A stretch of 64,000 nucleotides of DNA, taken from assembly GCF_001650695.1 (NCBI RefSeq), contig NZ_LWQS01000038.1:1-64000 (forward strand), read 5' to 3'. Origin of the DNA: Chloroflexus islandicus (GTDB lineage Bacteria; Chloroflexota; Chloroflexia; Chloroflexales; Chloroflexaceae). The notes under the pieces were generated by a model that was given only the letters and a program-made list of their open reading frames with translations, was not told the DNA's origin and searched no databases. The translations under genes and the position numbers were made by a program. Positions 1 through 8,300 of the stretch are shown piece by piece; the first letter of the stretch is position 1, and the number at the start of each line of letters is the position of its first letter.

Positions 1-72
1 TCCCGAACCGGGTCGTGAAACGTCGCAGCGCCGATCCTACTGGCGGCTCTCCGCTGGGAACCTAGGTCCACG
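1..72 (+). rRNA. rrf: 5S ribosomal RNA, 3' part (cut by window start)
   Basis: The first ~72 bases match the 3' two thirds of bacterial 5S rRNA: a CCGAAC loop, GTGAAACG, AGCGCCGAT and a GGNTCTCC...GGGAACCTAGG segment occur in the expected order and spacing. The 5' strand of helix I lies outside the window, so the exact 3' end (72-76) is an estimate. A GC-rich hairpin follows 17 bases later. The 16S and 23S genes would be expected to the left. Confidence 0.88.
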
Positions 73-88
73 CACCCGACCGATGCGC

Positions 89-116
89 GGGGGAGCTGTC
101 GCGAGGCAGTTCCCCC
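89..116 (+). terminator. hairpin after 5S rRNA
   Basis: GGGGGAGCTG and CAGTTCCCCC form a 10-bp stem (one G-U pair) around an 8-base loop, followed by ATTTGTCT. It lies directly after the 5S gene and before the tRNA, as expected for an rRNA-operon terminator or processing stem. Confidence 0.6.
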
Positions 117-126
117 ATTTGTCTGC

Positions 127-201
127 CGCGGCGTGGAGCAGTGGCAGCTCGTCGGGCTCATAACCCGAAGGTCGCAGGTTCGAATCCTGCCGCCGCTACC
201 A
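127..201 (+). tRNA. initiator tRNA-fMet (CAT), CCA encoded
   Basis: The cloverleaf is complete. The acceptor stem is CGCGGCG/CGCCGCT with position 1:72 unpaired (C1 x U72), an initiator hallmark. The D stem is GAGC/GCTC. The anticodon stem TCGGG/CCCGA carries the three consecutive G-C pairs typical of initiators, with loop CTCATAA (anticodon CAT). The T stem is GCAGG/CCTGC with loop TTCGAAT. Discriminator A and CCA are encoded at 198-201. Confidence 0.95.
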
Positions 202-209
202 CCAGCACC

Positions 210-242
210 ATCACCCCCGCTAGCGCAGCTAGCGGGGGTGAT
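210..242 (+). terminator. perfect 15-bp hairpin after tRNA-fMet
   Basis: ATCACCCCCGCTAGC pairs perfectly with GCTAGCGGGGGTGAT across a GCA triloop, beginning 9 bases after the tRNA CCA end. GTGTTTTGG follows. It looks like a factor-independent terminator ending the rRNA/tRNA transcription unit. Confidence 0.75.
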
Positions 243-349
243 GTGTTTTGGGCGGAGTGAGTGGCGGGGTACTATGATGTTTACCGCAGAGGGCGCGGAG
301 GATGTTCCTCATCCCAAATATCTTTGCTGAGCGTTGACCGCCCTCATCC

Positions 350-1395
350 CCCGCCCCTGCTCCTTCAAGGGCGGACAGAACGGAAGAGCATAGATACGGT
401 TGTTGGCGTTGGGATGCGCTGGTTTGCCCCCTCCCCTTGCCCCTCCCCCGCTGGGGGAGGGGTAACGGGGAGTGCAGCACGGGGCTTTACGGTATCACAC
501 AGCGATCCACGGTTGCAATCGATCACATGGTCTGTCCGCCCCTCAACCCCTGCTCCCACCTGACGGCGGAAGAAGGGAGCCGCTGGATATGCGGGACTGG
601 CACTGCGCAACCAGCATGTCATTGCGAGGGCGCGCAGCGCCCGAAGCAATCTCCTGCTCAAGCGCCCTACGCTCAGTCACGTCTTCCGCCCTGCACAGCT
701 TAGCGTTGACCGCCCGCATCCCCCTACCCCTGCTCCTTCAAGGGCGGACAGAACGGATGAGCATCAATACGGTTGTTGGCGTTGGGATGCGCTGATTTGC
801 CCCCACCCCTTGCCCCTCCCCCAGCGGGGGAGGGGTAACGGGGAGTGCAGCACGGGGCTTTACGGTATGACACAGCGATCCACGGTTGCAATCGATCACA
901 CGGTCTGTCTGCCCCTCGCCCCTGCTCCTGCAAGGGCGGACAGAACGGATGAGCATCGATACGGTTGCTGGCGTTGGGATGCGCTGGTTTGCCCCCACCC
1001 CCAACCCCTCCCCCGCTGGGGGAGGGGTCATGGGGAGTGCAGCACGGGGCTTTACGGTATGACAGACACAGACGGGGAAACTGCGGCGATGGCTTCGCCG
1101 CCCTCCGCCCGGCGCGTAATGACAACCAGCGCCAAAACCCCTTTGCGTTCTTTGCCTCTTTGCGTGTGAATCCTCTGCGCCTTTGCGCCCTTCGCAGCTT
1201 AGCGTTGACTGCCCGCATCCCCCCACCCCTGCTCCTGCAAGGGCGGACAGAACGGATGAGCATCAATACGGTTGTTGGCGTTGGGATGCGCTGATTTGCC
1301 CCCACCCCTTGCCCCTCCCCCGCTGGGGGAGGGGTAACGGGGAGTGCAGCACGGGGCTTTACGGTATGACAGACACAGACGGGGAAGCTGCGGTG
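350..1395. repeat. spacer 243-1468: GC-rich dispersed repeat array
   Basis: No gene is supported in this 1.2-kb spacer. It holds four degenerate copies of one unit; CAAGGGCGGACAGAAC starts near 367, 739, 931 and 1238. Each copy continues through a GGTTGTTGGCGTTGGGATGC segment into a CCCCTCCCCC...GGGGGAGGGG hairpin and a GTGCAGCACGGGGCTTTACGG tail. Open frames across it differ from copy to copy and look like chance. The same unit recurs in spacers near 15.0, 23.9, 35.6, 43.9, 51.2, 55.8 and 58.8 kb. Confidence 0.85.
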
Positions 1396-1468
1396 AGAGT
1401 TAGACTGTTGGCTATTCATTGACATCTGGTATTATTTGCTGAAACAGTGATTTGCCACGGAGATTGCG

Positions 1469-2701
1469 ATGTCCTTCGATCCATTCACTATTCGCCCACT
1501 CTTCCCAGCATTAGCGCAAGAGGTTGCCGGACGGCCAGCAGTCTTTTTCGACGGCCCCGGCGGTACGCAGGTGCCGCAGATGGTGATCAACGCGATCAGC
1601 GGCTATTTGGCGCGTGACAATGCCAATACGCACGGCGCATTCGCCACCAGCCAACGCACCGATGCGACGATTGCCGCAGCGCATGCTGCGATGGCCGACC
1701 TGCTCGGCTGCGATCCTGACGAGGTGTTTTTCGGCCAGAATATGACCTCGCTGACCTTTGCGCTCAGCCGGGCAATTGGGCGCGAGCTGCAACCCGGCGA
1801 TGAAATCGTGGTGACACGGCTTGATCATGATGCCAATGTCGCGCCGTGGCGAGCATTGAGCGAGCGTGGGGTCGTGATTCGCGAAGTCGATATTGACATT
1901 GAGGACTGTACGCTCGACATGGCGGACATGGCGGCGAAGATCGGGCCGCGTACCAAGCTGGTGGCGGTTGGTTATGCGTCAAATGCGGTGGGCACGATCA
2001 ACGACGTGCGGCAGGTGATCGAATGGGCGCATCAGGCCGGCGCACTGGTCTTTGTGGATGCGGTGCATTATGCGCCACACGGCCCGATCGATGTCAAGGC
2101 GCTCGACTGCGACTTTTTGGCCTGTAGCGTCTACAAATTCTTTGGGCCGCACGTAGGGGCCATCTATGGCAAACGTGAGCATCTACAACGATTGCAGCCC
2201 TACAAAGTGCGCCCGGCGGCTGATACCACGCCCGAACGGTGGATGACCGGCACCCAGAACCACGAAGGCTTGGCCGGCGTGACGGCAGCGATTGAGTACT
2301 TGGCCAGTTTAGGCCAGCCGGCTGCGAGCCGGCGCGAGGCGCTCGTGACGGCGATGACCCGAATCGCTGACTACGAACGGAGCTTGGCCGTACAGTTGAT
2401 CGAGGGTTTGCTCACCATTCCCGGCCTCACGTTTTATGGGATTCGCGAGCCGGAACGGTTTGGGTGGCGCACGCCGACGGTCTCGTTCCGGTTGGCGAAC
2501 CTGTCGCCGCGAGCGGTGGCTGAACAACTGGCTGAACGCGGTATCTTCGTCTGGGATGGCAACTATTATGCGTTGAACTTGAGCGAACGGTTGGGGGTTG
2601 AGCCGCTCGGCGGTATGGTGCGGGTAGGGCTGGTGCATTACAACACGGCTGCTGAATTGGATTATTTGCTTGAGGTATTGCGCGAGCTGGCCACAAGGTA
2701 G
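1469..2701 (+). CDS. class-V aminotransferase (cysteine desulfurase-like) without the catalytic Cys
   Basis: This is a 410-aa PLP fold-type I protein of the SufS/IscS-like group that includes the VC1184-type 'cysteine desulfurase family' proteins. The PLP lysine is K223 in SVYKFFGPH, and the cofactor aspartate region is FVDAVHYAPH (D197, H200). The N terminus FFDGPGGTQVP and the TH at 54-55 are typical. In the C-terminal loop where SufS has its persulfide cysteine, this protein reads GIFVWDGNYYALNL, with no Cys. It may therefore be a lyase or epimerase (isopenicillin-N-epimerase-like) rather than a sulfur donor. The ATG lies in GGAGATTGCGATG. The gene stands alone and converges on the gasdermin-like operon across a 47-bp minisatellite. 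Confidence 0.85.
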   Translation: MSFDPFTIRPLFPALAQEVAGRPAVFFDGPGGTQVPQMVINAISGYLARDNANTHGAFATSQRTDATIAAAHAAMADLLGCDPDEVFFGQNMTSLTFALSRAIGRELQPGDEIVVTRLDHDANVAPWRALSERGVVIREVDIDIEDCTLDMADMAAKIGPRTKLVAVGYASNAVGTINDVRQVIEWAHQAGALVFVDAVHYAPHGPIDVKALDCDFLACSVYKFFGPHVGAIYGKREHLQRLQPYKVRPAADTTPERWMTGTQNHEGLAGVTAAIEYLASLGQPAASRREALVTAMTRIADYERSLAVQLIEGLLTIPGLTFYGIREPERFGWRTPTVSFRLANLSPRAVAEQLAERGIFVWDGNYYALNLSERLGVEPLGGMVRVGLVHYNTAAELDYLLEVLRELATR

Positions 2702-2716
2702 CAGGATGGGTATGTG

Positions 2717-2925
2717 GCGGGCCAGCGGCCCGCGCTCCACGCGCTCCGCCATCTCGGCCCGGGGCGGGCCAGCGGCCCGCGCTCCACGCGCTCCGCCATC
2801 TCGGCCCGAGGCGGGCCAGCGGCTCGCGCTCCACACGCTCCGCCATCTCGGCCCGGGGCGGGCCAGCGGCCCGCGCTCCACGCGCTCCGCCATCTCGGCC
2901 CGGGGCGGGCTGGCGGCCCGCGCCG
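2717..2925. repeat. 47-bp minisatellite, ~4.4 copies
   Basis: Units begin at 2717, 2764, 2811, 2858 and 2905 (period exactly 47); the last is partial. Each starts GCGGGCCAGCGGCCCGCG, itself a hairpin, and ends CCATCTCGGCCCGGG. It fills the gap between two convergent genes (ends at 2701 and 2933) and could act as a bidirectional terminator or be expanded slippage DNA. Confidence 0.95.
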
Positions 2926-2932
2926 CCTAGCA

Positions 2933-3778
2933 TTAGGCTTTGAGCATTGCATCGGCACGATCCCACACTAACAGCCCCGGCTGCTCGCTGAGCATGACAC
3001 GGTCGGGGCTATACCGCACTCGGATGCCGCTCTCACTCCCCAACACACGCCGGTCGAGATCGGGCGGCATGGTGGTGATATACCCTTCATCATTGAAAAA
3101 GAGGCGCACACAGGAAAATGCGAAGGTCAGATCGTGCGGGCTAGCGAGGGTAATTTCGAGATCGGAGTCGTGGTTGACACTCGCCTGAGCGCCAAGATCG
3201 CCCAGCATGTGGCGCAACGCATCAATATCGACATTCAGCCGCTGCCCTTTTGAGCCGCTAATCGTGATCGTGATATGGCGACTGGTGAGAACCGAGTCGA
3301 TCAACAACAACTCATAGGGGGTCTGCTCGAACAGAATCGCTGCCGCCGGATTGGCGCGATCAATTGCGCGACCGGCTAGCGCGCAGCCGAGAGCATTGAC
3401 ATCGTAGGCAAGACGCATCGCGGTGGGAAATGAGAAGGAGATAGCGGCAGCGCCTTGCAACGTCGTGGACAACTCGGCGGTAGGGATGCCAAAGCCGCGT
3501 AAAAAACCTTTCAAAATGGCCAGCCCCAATTCAAGACTCACCCGCCGCGAACGGCGACCGCTGATGTCGATCAGTTGTGACACCGATGGCTGGACGCTGA
3601 GCGGGCTCGAGTCGGTTAAGAGTGGCAAGAGCGAGCCGCGAAAGATACTGCGCCCATGGCGATGTACAACGACTGAGAGCGGGCGAATGCGGGCATCGGG
3701 GACACGCACCGGATTAGCGCTGAACAGGTCATGCACAAGCGCGACGAGCGGGTCATTCGAGCACAGATGCAAGATCAT
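2933..3778 (-). CDS. candidate bacterial gasdermin (pore-forming death effector)
   Basis: The protein is 281 aa, within the small size usual for bacterial gasdermins, and has no signal peptide or obvious TM helix. The N terminus MILHLCSNDPLV puts a cysteine at position 6, followed by VRVPDARIRPLSVV, FRG, and a strand-rich body with SFSFP and ITITISGS. This is the layout I know for bacterial gasdermins: an N-terminal Cys that is palmitoylated, a 'C..DPL...VR.P...I.PL' start, and a short C-terminal inhibitory tail removed by a protease. Here the tail after the MPPDLDRR segment is ~45 aa. Its ATG overlaps the stop of the FtsZ-like gene (ATGA), so translation is coupled. The CHAT protease three genes upstream is a candidate activator. 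The family call comes from remembered patterns, not a search; an unrelated lipidated beta-protein is the alternative. Confidence 0.68.
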   Translation of the reverse strand: MILHLCSNDPLVALVHDLFSANPVRVPDARIRPLSVVVHRHGRSIFRGSLLPLLTDSSPLSVQPSVSQLIDISGRRSRRVSLELGLAILKGFLRGFGIPTAELSTTLQGAAAISFSFPTAMRLAYDVNALGCALAGRAIDRANPAAAILFEQTPYELLLIDSVLTSRHITITISGSKGQRLNVDIDALRHMLGDLGAQASVNHDSDLEITLASPHDLTFAFSCVRLFFNDEGYITTMPPDLDRRVLGSESGIRVRYSPDRVMLSEQPGLLVWDRADAMLKA

Positions 3779-4875
3779 GCGCTACCTCGGCGGTGAAGCT
3801 TCAAAAAGGGCGGAAGATCGTCATACTTACGCAACGCAGGGGCCTGTGATTGAACAGGCGGTTTCGGGCGCGGAGCGGATTTATTGGCGCTGGCGCCGGC
3901 CGGCCGGCGGAATGAATCAACTTCGCTCGCGATCAGCGTCACACGCACGCGATCAGGGTTGGCTTGGTGCGGTGAGCTGACCACGCCAATCGCTAAATCC
4001 ATCTCGTTATCAATCGTCTGATGAATCTGCGCGATCGCATTGTTCACATCGTGCAGACCGAGATTATTACCGCCGATGATCGATACAAAGAGACGCCGCG
4101 CCTTCATCAAATGCCCTTCCAACAAATCACACCTGAGTGCCATCTGCACAGCGCGTTGGGCGGCATCACTACCAGTTGCGCTGCCAATGCCAAGCATCGT
4201 CTGGCCGGCATTGCTGAGGGTTTGGCGAACGTGGGAAAAGTCGAGCTGCATCAGGGACGGCAAGGAGAGCTGCTCGACGACACCACTGATTGCAGCGCTC
4301 AAAATCGTATTGCTATAAGTGAGCGCATTGCTCAGCGTCTCCCGCGGAGGAACAAAACGGAGGATCTTCTGATTGGAGACCACCACCACCGCATCGGCAG
4401 TCGCGGTCAGGGAAGCAAGACCTTGTTCGGCCGTGCGACTACGTTTGCCTTTCTCGACTTGAAACGGCATCGTGACAAAAGCGAGGGTCAGTGCGCCAAG
4501 TTGGCGGGCAAGACGGGCAACCACTGGCGCGGCGCCGGTGCCGGTACCCCCACCCATACCGGCGACAATCACCACCAGATCGGCGCCAGCTAGCGCTTGG
4601 GCCAACACCGGTTCGCTTTCGAGCGTCGCCTCTGCACCGACCTGAGGATGGCCGCCAGCGCCCTTGCCACCTGTAAGCTGCGGCCCCAATAAAATGCGCG
4701 TGGGTACCGTAGTTCTTCCAACCAGATCTTGTTGATCGGTATTGGCGACAATCACGCCAATCTGAGCGGCCGGCAGTTGTAAGGTACTGACCAAATTCCC
4801 GCCGCAGCCACCCAAACCGATCAGCTTGATGGTAATCGGGGTACGAGGCTGAAACGATACATCTGCTGATTGCAT
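3775..4875 (-). CDS. divergent FtsZ paralogue
   Basis: The 366-aa protein has clear FtsZ architecture: nucleotide loop IGLGGCGGN (19-27), NTDQQDL (45-51), tubulin signature GGGTGTG (108-114) and a long linker. It ends in an FtsZ-type C-terminal peptide DDLPPFLKL (352-360), which in FtsZ contacts FtsA, ZipA or MinC. The T7 catalytic loop is altered: QLDFSH at 210-215 replaces N-x-D-F-A-D. The first Asp is kept (D212), but Asn is Gln and the second Asp is His (H215), so GTP hydrolysis may be weak. It sits between an amidase and the gasdermin-like gene, not in a division-gene cluster, so I infer a specialised second FtsZ or division-state sensor. Whether another FtsZ exists cannot be seen here. 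Confidence 0.88.
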   Translation of the reverse strand: MQSADVSFQPRTPITIKLIGLGGCGGNLVSTLQLPAAQIGVIVANTDQQDLVGRTTVPTRILLGPQLTGGKGAGGHPQVGAEATLESEPVLAQALAGADLVVIVAGMGGGTGTGAAPVVARLARQLGALTLAFVTMPFQVEKGKRSRTAEQGLASLTATADAVVVVSNQKILRFVPPRETLSNALTYSNTILSAAISGVVEQLSLPSLMQLDFSHVRQTLSNAGQTMLGIGSATGSDAAQRAVQMALRCDLLEGHLMKARRLFVSIIGGNNLGLHDVNNAIAQIHQTIDNEMDLAIGVVSSPHQANPDRVRVTLIASEVDSFRRPAGASANKSAPRPKPPVQSQAPALRKYDDLPPFLKLHRRGSA

Positions 4876-4909
4876 ACGCCCCCCTACGAATAATGGTTTG
4901 GTATCACAC

Positions 4910-6829
4910 CTACTCGCTCACCGGAATCTCAGCGATGGAGTCGCTCACCCGCACCCGGCCAGCGCCAATGTGAAACTGCCGGCGCAGTAACTGCACCAGC
5001 GCCTGTACCGCGCTGCGCAATGGCGGCGGCGCATGTTCGAGCGACCCCTCGACAGCAATCACGACGGCGCGTTGATCGAGTTGCTCGGCGGGCAAGCCAA
5101 CCCCGCGAGCAGTACGGGCAATATAGCGTTCGTGGCGCAGACGAAACACAGCGCCGGTATGATCAACGTAATAGTGCCAGCGCGCATTGGCATGCGCATT
5201 GACCAACTGGAAGCTGGTTGGGCCGGGAGTTGGCACCAGCAAAATGGTATCAATCGGGCGGCGGCGTAGTTCACCATCACCAGCGAACAGGCTCACATCG
5301 ATCAATGGCTGGCCTTGCCGGACTGGCCCAAGCAGAGGAGCAGATGTAACCGGCGGCGGTGGCAGGCGGTGGCCGTCAACCCGCGATAACCGAACCACGC
5401 CGGTTGCAAGCTGGCGGTGGCTGCCAAGCAAGGCCGTCAAGCGCCCAAAAGGACTCGCCGGCGGCAACGGGCGATCGAGCGGCCAATCCGGGGCCGGCAG
5501 GCGACAAGCTATCACATCGAGCGCAAACGGCATCAACGCCACCGGCACGCCATCGATCACTACAACGTCAGGTTGGCCCAGCGGCGCGCCAAGTTCTTCC
5601 CCCAACGCATACTGGATCAGGGCCGCATCAGGTTGGTAGCGGTAACCGGTGCGGAGGGCAAAGAGATCGTCAAGCAAGAGCCGGGCCAATTGAGTGGCAC
5701 GCTCGCGGCTGAGACCAGACGGCGCCAACTGGCCAGCAGCGACGCGGCGAAGCTCGCTGAGCCGGTAGATCACCTGCCACTGGCCCACCGGCGAGCAAAG
5801 GCTATCGAGGGCAAAGTGCTGGCAAGCGAAATTCAGTCCGGGCGCCAGCGCCAGCCGGTGGTTATGGCTAATCGGCATCCCCAATTCATCGGGATGCTGG
5901 AGAAAATACTGGTGGAAGGCCCAACCGGGTTGAAAGCCATTGACCGGATCGGCAGCGCGAAAGATTGCCTCAAGCAGCGCCATCCGTTGCGGGCTGGCCG
6001 GCACGGTATTGAGCCGATTGACACTCTCACCGGGGCGGAGGGAGTCATTGGGCCCAACGGAAACAAACAGCGCATCGCGCGCATAGACTTCGACCAGATA
6101 GCGCGTCCCGTCAGGCAGAGCCAACGCGCGTTCGCGGTCGTTGGGCGCGGATGCCGGACGCGGAGCGAGGGGGCGAGCGACCAGCGAAGCGACCGGCATA
6201 CCGAGGTTGGCGGCGCGGGCGTGGCTAAAAAAGGGCCACTCGACGGGCAGGCCGCTACCGGCAGCGCGATATGCGGCATCAAGCATGTATTGGCGCAACC
6301 GCTCACCCGGCGGCAAGGCAGGGGCATCAGGCAAACCGGCGAAGACCTCGGCTAGAAACCGTTGCCATGGGAAGCCGGCCGGATCGGTCTTGCGGCCGGG
6401 GGAGATATCGAGATGGCGCACCACTTGGGCGGGCGGAATCTGGTACTTCTGCACCAGCTCGCGGGTCAGCCAGAGCGCAGCAGCGTACTGTTCGGGCGGG
6501 TAGGGATCGCGACCATCGTTGCGATTCTCGAGTTCGATCCCCACCGACACATCGTTACAGCCAGACACCGTGCGGCCATCAACCTCCCAACGGCTCACGC
6601 CGGCATGCCACGCGATGTCTTGATCAGCAACCAGTTGGAAAATCTGGCCACGTTTACTGATGTAATAATGGACTGACACCTCACGACCGGGAGCACCGCC
6701 CTGCCGGAGCCACGTAAAGTCGCCGGGGTACGAACCGGCAGTGGCATGGAGCACCACCATCCTGATCCGATCAGGAGTGCCCGGTTTGAAGTGATTGCGG
6801 GTCATGCCAACCCATTCGATCTGATACAT
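4910..6829 (-). CDS. N-acetylmuramoyl-L-alanine amidase (Amidase_2) with decayed second amidase domain
   Basis: The N-terminal ~165 residues are a peptidoglycan amidase of the AmiD/T7-lysozyme type. Zinc ligands are in VVLHATAG (H28), VRHLDISPG (H139) and GRKTDP (D149), and the catalytic-region Glu is in VGIELEN (E99). A long middle region with no recognised fold follows. The last ~120 residues repeat the fold (ILLVPTPGP, WHYYVDHTGAVFRL, VVIAVEG), but the His of VVLHATAG is Pro and the other ligands are missing, so this copy is probably a binding module. No signal peptide is visible. I chose ATG 6829 because AGGTG lies 8 bases upstream; a GTG at 6865 would add 12 residues. The FtsZ-like gene follows after 34 bp. 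Confidence 0.88.
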   Translation of the reverse strand: MYQIEWVGMTRNHFKPGTPDRIRMVVLHATAGSYPGDFTWLRQGGAPGREVSVHYYISKRGQIFQLVADQDIAWHAGVSRWEVDGRTVSGCNDVSVGIELENRNDGRDPYPPEQYAAALWLTRELVQKYQIPPAQVVRHLDISPGRKTDPAGFPWQRFLAEVFAGLPDAPALPPGERLRQYMLDAAYRAAGSGLPVEWPFFSHARAANLGMPVASLVARPLAPRPASAPNDRERALALPDGTRYLVEVYARDALFVSVGPNDSLRPGESVNRLNTVPASPQRMALLEAIFRAADPVNGFQPGWAFHQYFLQHPDELGMPISHNHRLALAPGLNFACQHFALDSLCSPVGQWQVIYRLSELRRVAAGQLAPSGLSRERATQLARLLLDDLFALRTGYRYQPDAALIQYALGEELGAPLGQPDVVVIDGVPVALMPFALDVIACRLPAPDWPLDRPLPPASPFGRLTALLGSHRQLATGVVRLSRVDGHRLPPPPVTSAPLLGPVRQGQPLIDVSLFAGDGELRRRPIDTILLVPTPGPTSFQLVNAHANARWHYYVDHTGAVFRLRHERYIARTARGVGLPAEQLDQRAVVIAVEGSLEHAPPPLRSAVQALVQLLRRQFHIGAGRVRVSDSIAEIPVSE

Positions 6830-6893
6830 ACGTACACCTATGCGATGGTTATGATGGAGCCGCACCTCTGTGCGGCGGCACCAAGGGACAGCG

Positions 6894-8300
6894 CTACATA
6901 GGATCGATGCCGTATCGCCGGCGATACCATTCGTCTTGAATGCGCAACCGGCGGATCACGGGTGATGGTTGGCGCGCCGGAGACCGGTTGCCCAGAGTCA
7001 ACGCCGGCGGCTGATCGCTCGGCGGGCGCAAGTAAATGGGTCCAAGGGTGCGATTACGCACGTACAACGCCGGCACAAACCACGACACCTGATCAGTCTC
7101 GCCGACATACAGTGCGATCCGGGCGGCGACCAGCGCCTCTTGCACACTCCGCCCCTGCGCCAACCCGGCGTAGACAATGCTGGCGATCCGGGTGGCAGCA
7201 TCGGCGCGGATCGTAAACTGCATCCCAATCACCACCGGCACCCCAGCAATGCTCAGGGCAGGGGCAACACTACTAAGCAAGGCCGAGCCGGGGGTGGCCA
7301 TTGCCCCTTGGCACGCATGCAACAAAACCATCCGCACCCCGCCAGCGGCAGCGGCCAACGCCCCCGGCGGCGTCCATTCTTCCCCGCCGCTTTCGCGGTC
7401 AAGCAAGAGCGCGCCGGCGCCTTGCTCGTAGCGGCCGTGGCCGTAGTAATGGATCACATCGGGCGACCACTCGCGCACCACTCGTTCGAGTTCACGGCGT
7501 GAAACCGGGCTCAACTCACGCATTTCGGCCAAACCCAATTCGAGCAACGGTTGCAACGCACTCATGCGGGCGCTGCGTTCAAGCTGGCGCAATTCGGGCG
7601 GAATCCCGGCTTGGGGCGAGAGGGCGAGAATGCGCAGCGCACCGCTACCCGGCGCCGGTTGCGGCGGCGGGCCGGTATGCTTCAGACGGCGTTCGATCGA
7701 GGCTGACAAGCGACGCTCGGCGAGGAGCGGGGTTGGCTCATCGGCCCACAGCAGCTCCCACGGGAGCGCGGCGAGGGCAATATCAGCCGGCGCGTGGGCA
7801 TTGAAATGGCAGGCCATCAGCAACGGCCGATCGACTGCCAGCGCATAGTTACGCACAATCTTGAGGGCTTCAGCGCCGCGCTTATCGTGGGTCAAGGCCC
7901 GAAAGAGGCGGCGACCGACCCGGCGCGGCAAATCGGACGGCACCCGATCGCCGTCATCCCAGAAATCGAGTTCACGCAGCCGATCCTGTTCCGCCGGAGA
8001 AAATGTGAACGCCGCTTCTTGGGCTGATGTCCATGGATGCGGATAGGCCGGATCTTGCAACACATCAAGGGCGCGCAACACAAGCGGCACATCGTGGGCA
8101 GCGATCGGCATCGGCATCTGGCTCTGGGTGATATCGATCACCTCATTAGCTTCCCAGCGCACAAAAAAGCCGCGGTGATACGAACTAAAATCGACCGAGA
8201 GCAGAACGGGCTGGTAGGTTGGTCGCATAGTGATACAGATGGGTATGGCTAACAGCAGGAACACACCATCGTAGCCGGCAGCGAGCGCCTCATCCTTCAC
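6894..8300 (-). CDS. CHAT-domain cysteine protease
   Basis: The 468-aa protein has a C-terminal CHAT (caspase-HetF-associated, clan CD) peptidase domain. Catalytic His is H288 in HYYGHGRY and Cys is C330 in LLHACQGA. LPWELLWAD (179-187) and WFVPALYVR (407-415) are typical CHAT edges. The first ~170 residues are an unassigned sensor region, possibly replacing the TPR array common in this family. No signal peptide or TM segment is evident, so it should be cytosolic. CHAT proteases accompany bacterial gasdermins in known defence loci and cleave them, which is the role I infer. The GTG start overlaps the end of the 63-aa gene by 11 bp; an internal ATG at 8228 (residue 25) is an alternative. Confidence 0.88.
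   Translation of the reverse strand: MKDEALAAGYDGVFLLLAIPICITMRPTYQPVLLSVDFSSYHRGFFVRWEANEVIDITQSQMPMPIAAHDVPLVLRALDVLQDPAYPHPWTSAQEAAFTFSPAEQDRLRELDFWDDGDRVPSDLPRRVGRRLFRALTHDKRGAEALKIVRNYALAVDRPLLMACHFNAHAPADIALAALPWELLWADEPTPLLAERRLSASIERRLKHTGPPPQPAPGSGALRILALSPQAGIPPELRQLERSARMSALQPLLELGLAEMRELSPVSRRELERVVREWSPDVIHYYGHGRYEQGAGALLLDRESGGEEWTPPGALAAAAGGVRMVLLHACQGAMATPGSALLSSVAPALSIAGVPVVIGMQFTIRADAATRIASIVYAGLAQGRSVQEALVAARIALYVGETDQVSWFVPALYVRNRTLGPIYLRPPSDQPPALTLGNRSPARQPSPVIRRLRIQDEWYRRRYGIDPM

Noticed and set aside
350-1395. CRISPR array
   Set aside because: Repeat units are long, unevenly spaced and degenerate; spacers are not unique; no cas genes. The 32- and 47-bp tandems have no spacers.
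261-1425. Several 80-230-aa open frames in the first spacer
   Set aside because: They follow the repeat units in every frame on both strands, with Pro/Arg-rich translations and no SD.
2670-2971. Short frames over the 47-bp minisatellite
   Set aside because: Products are just translated repeats; no SD.
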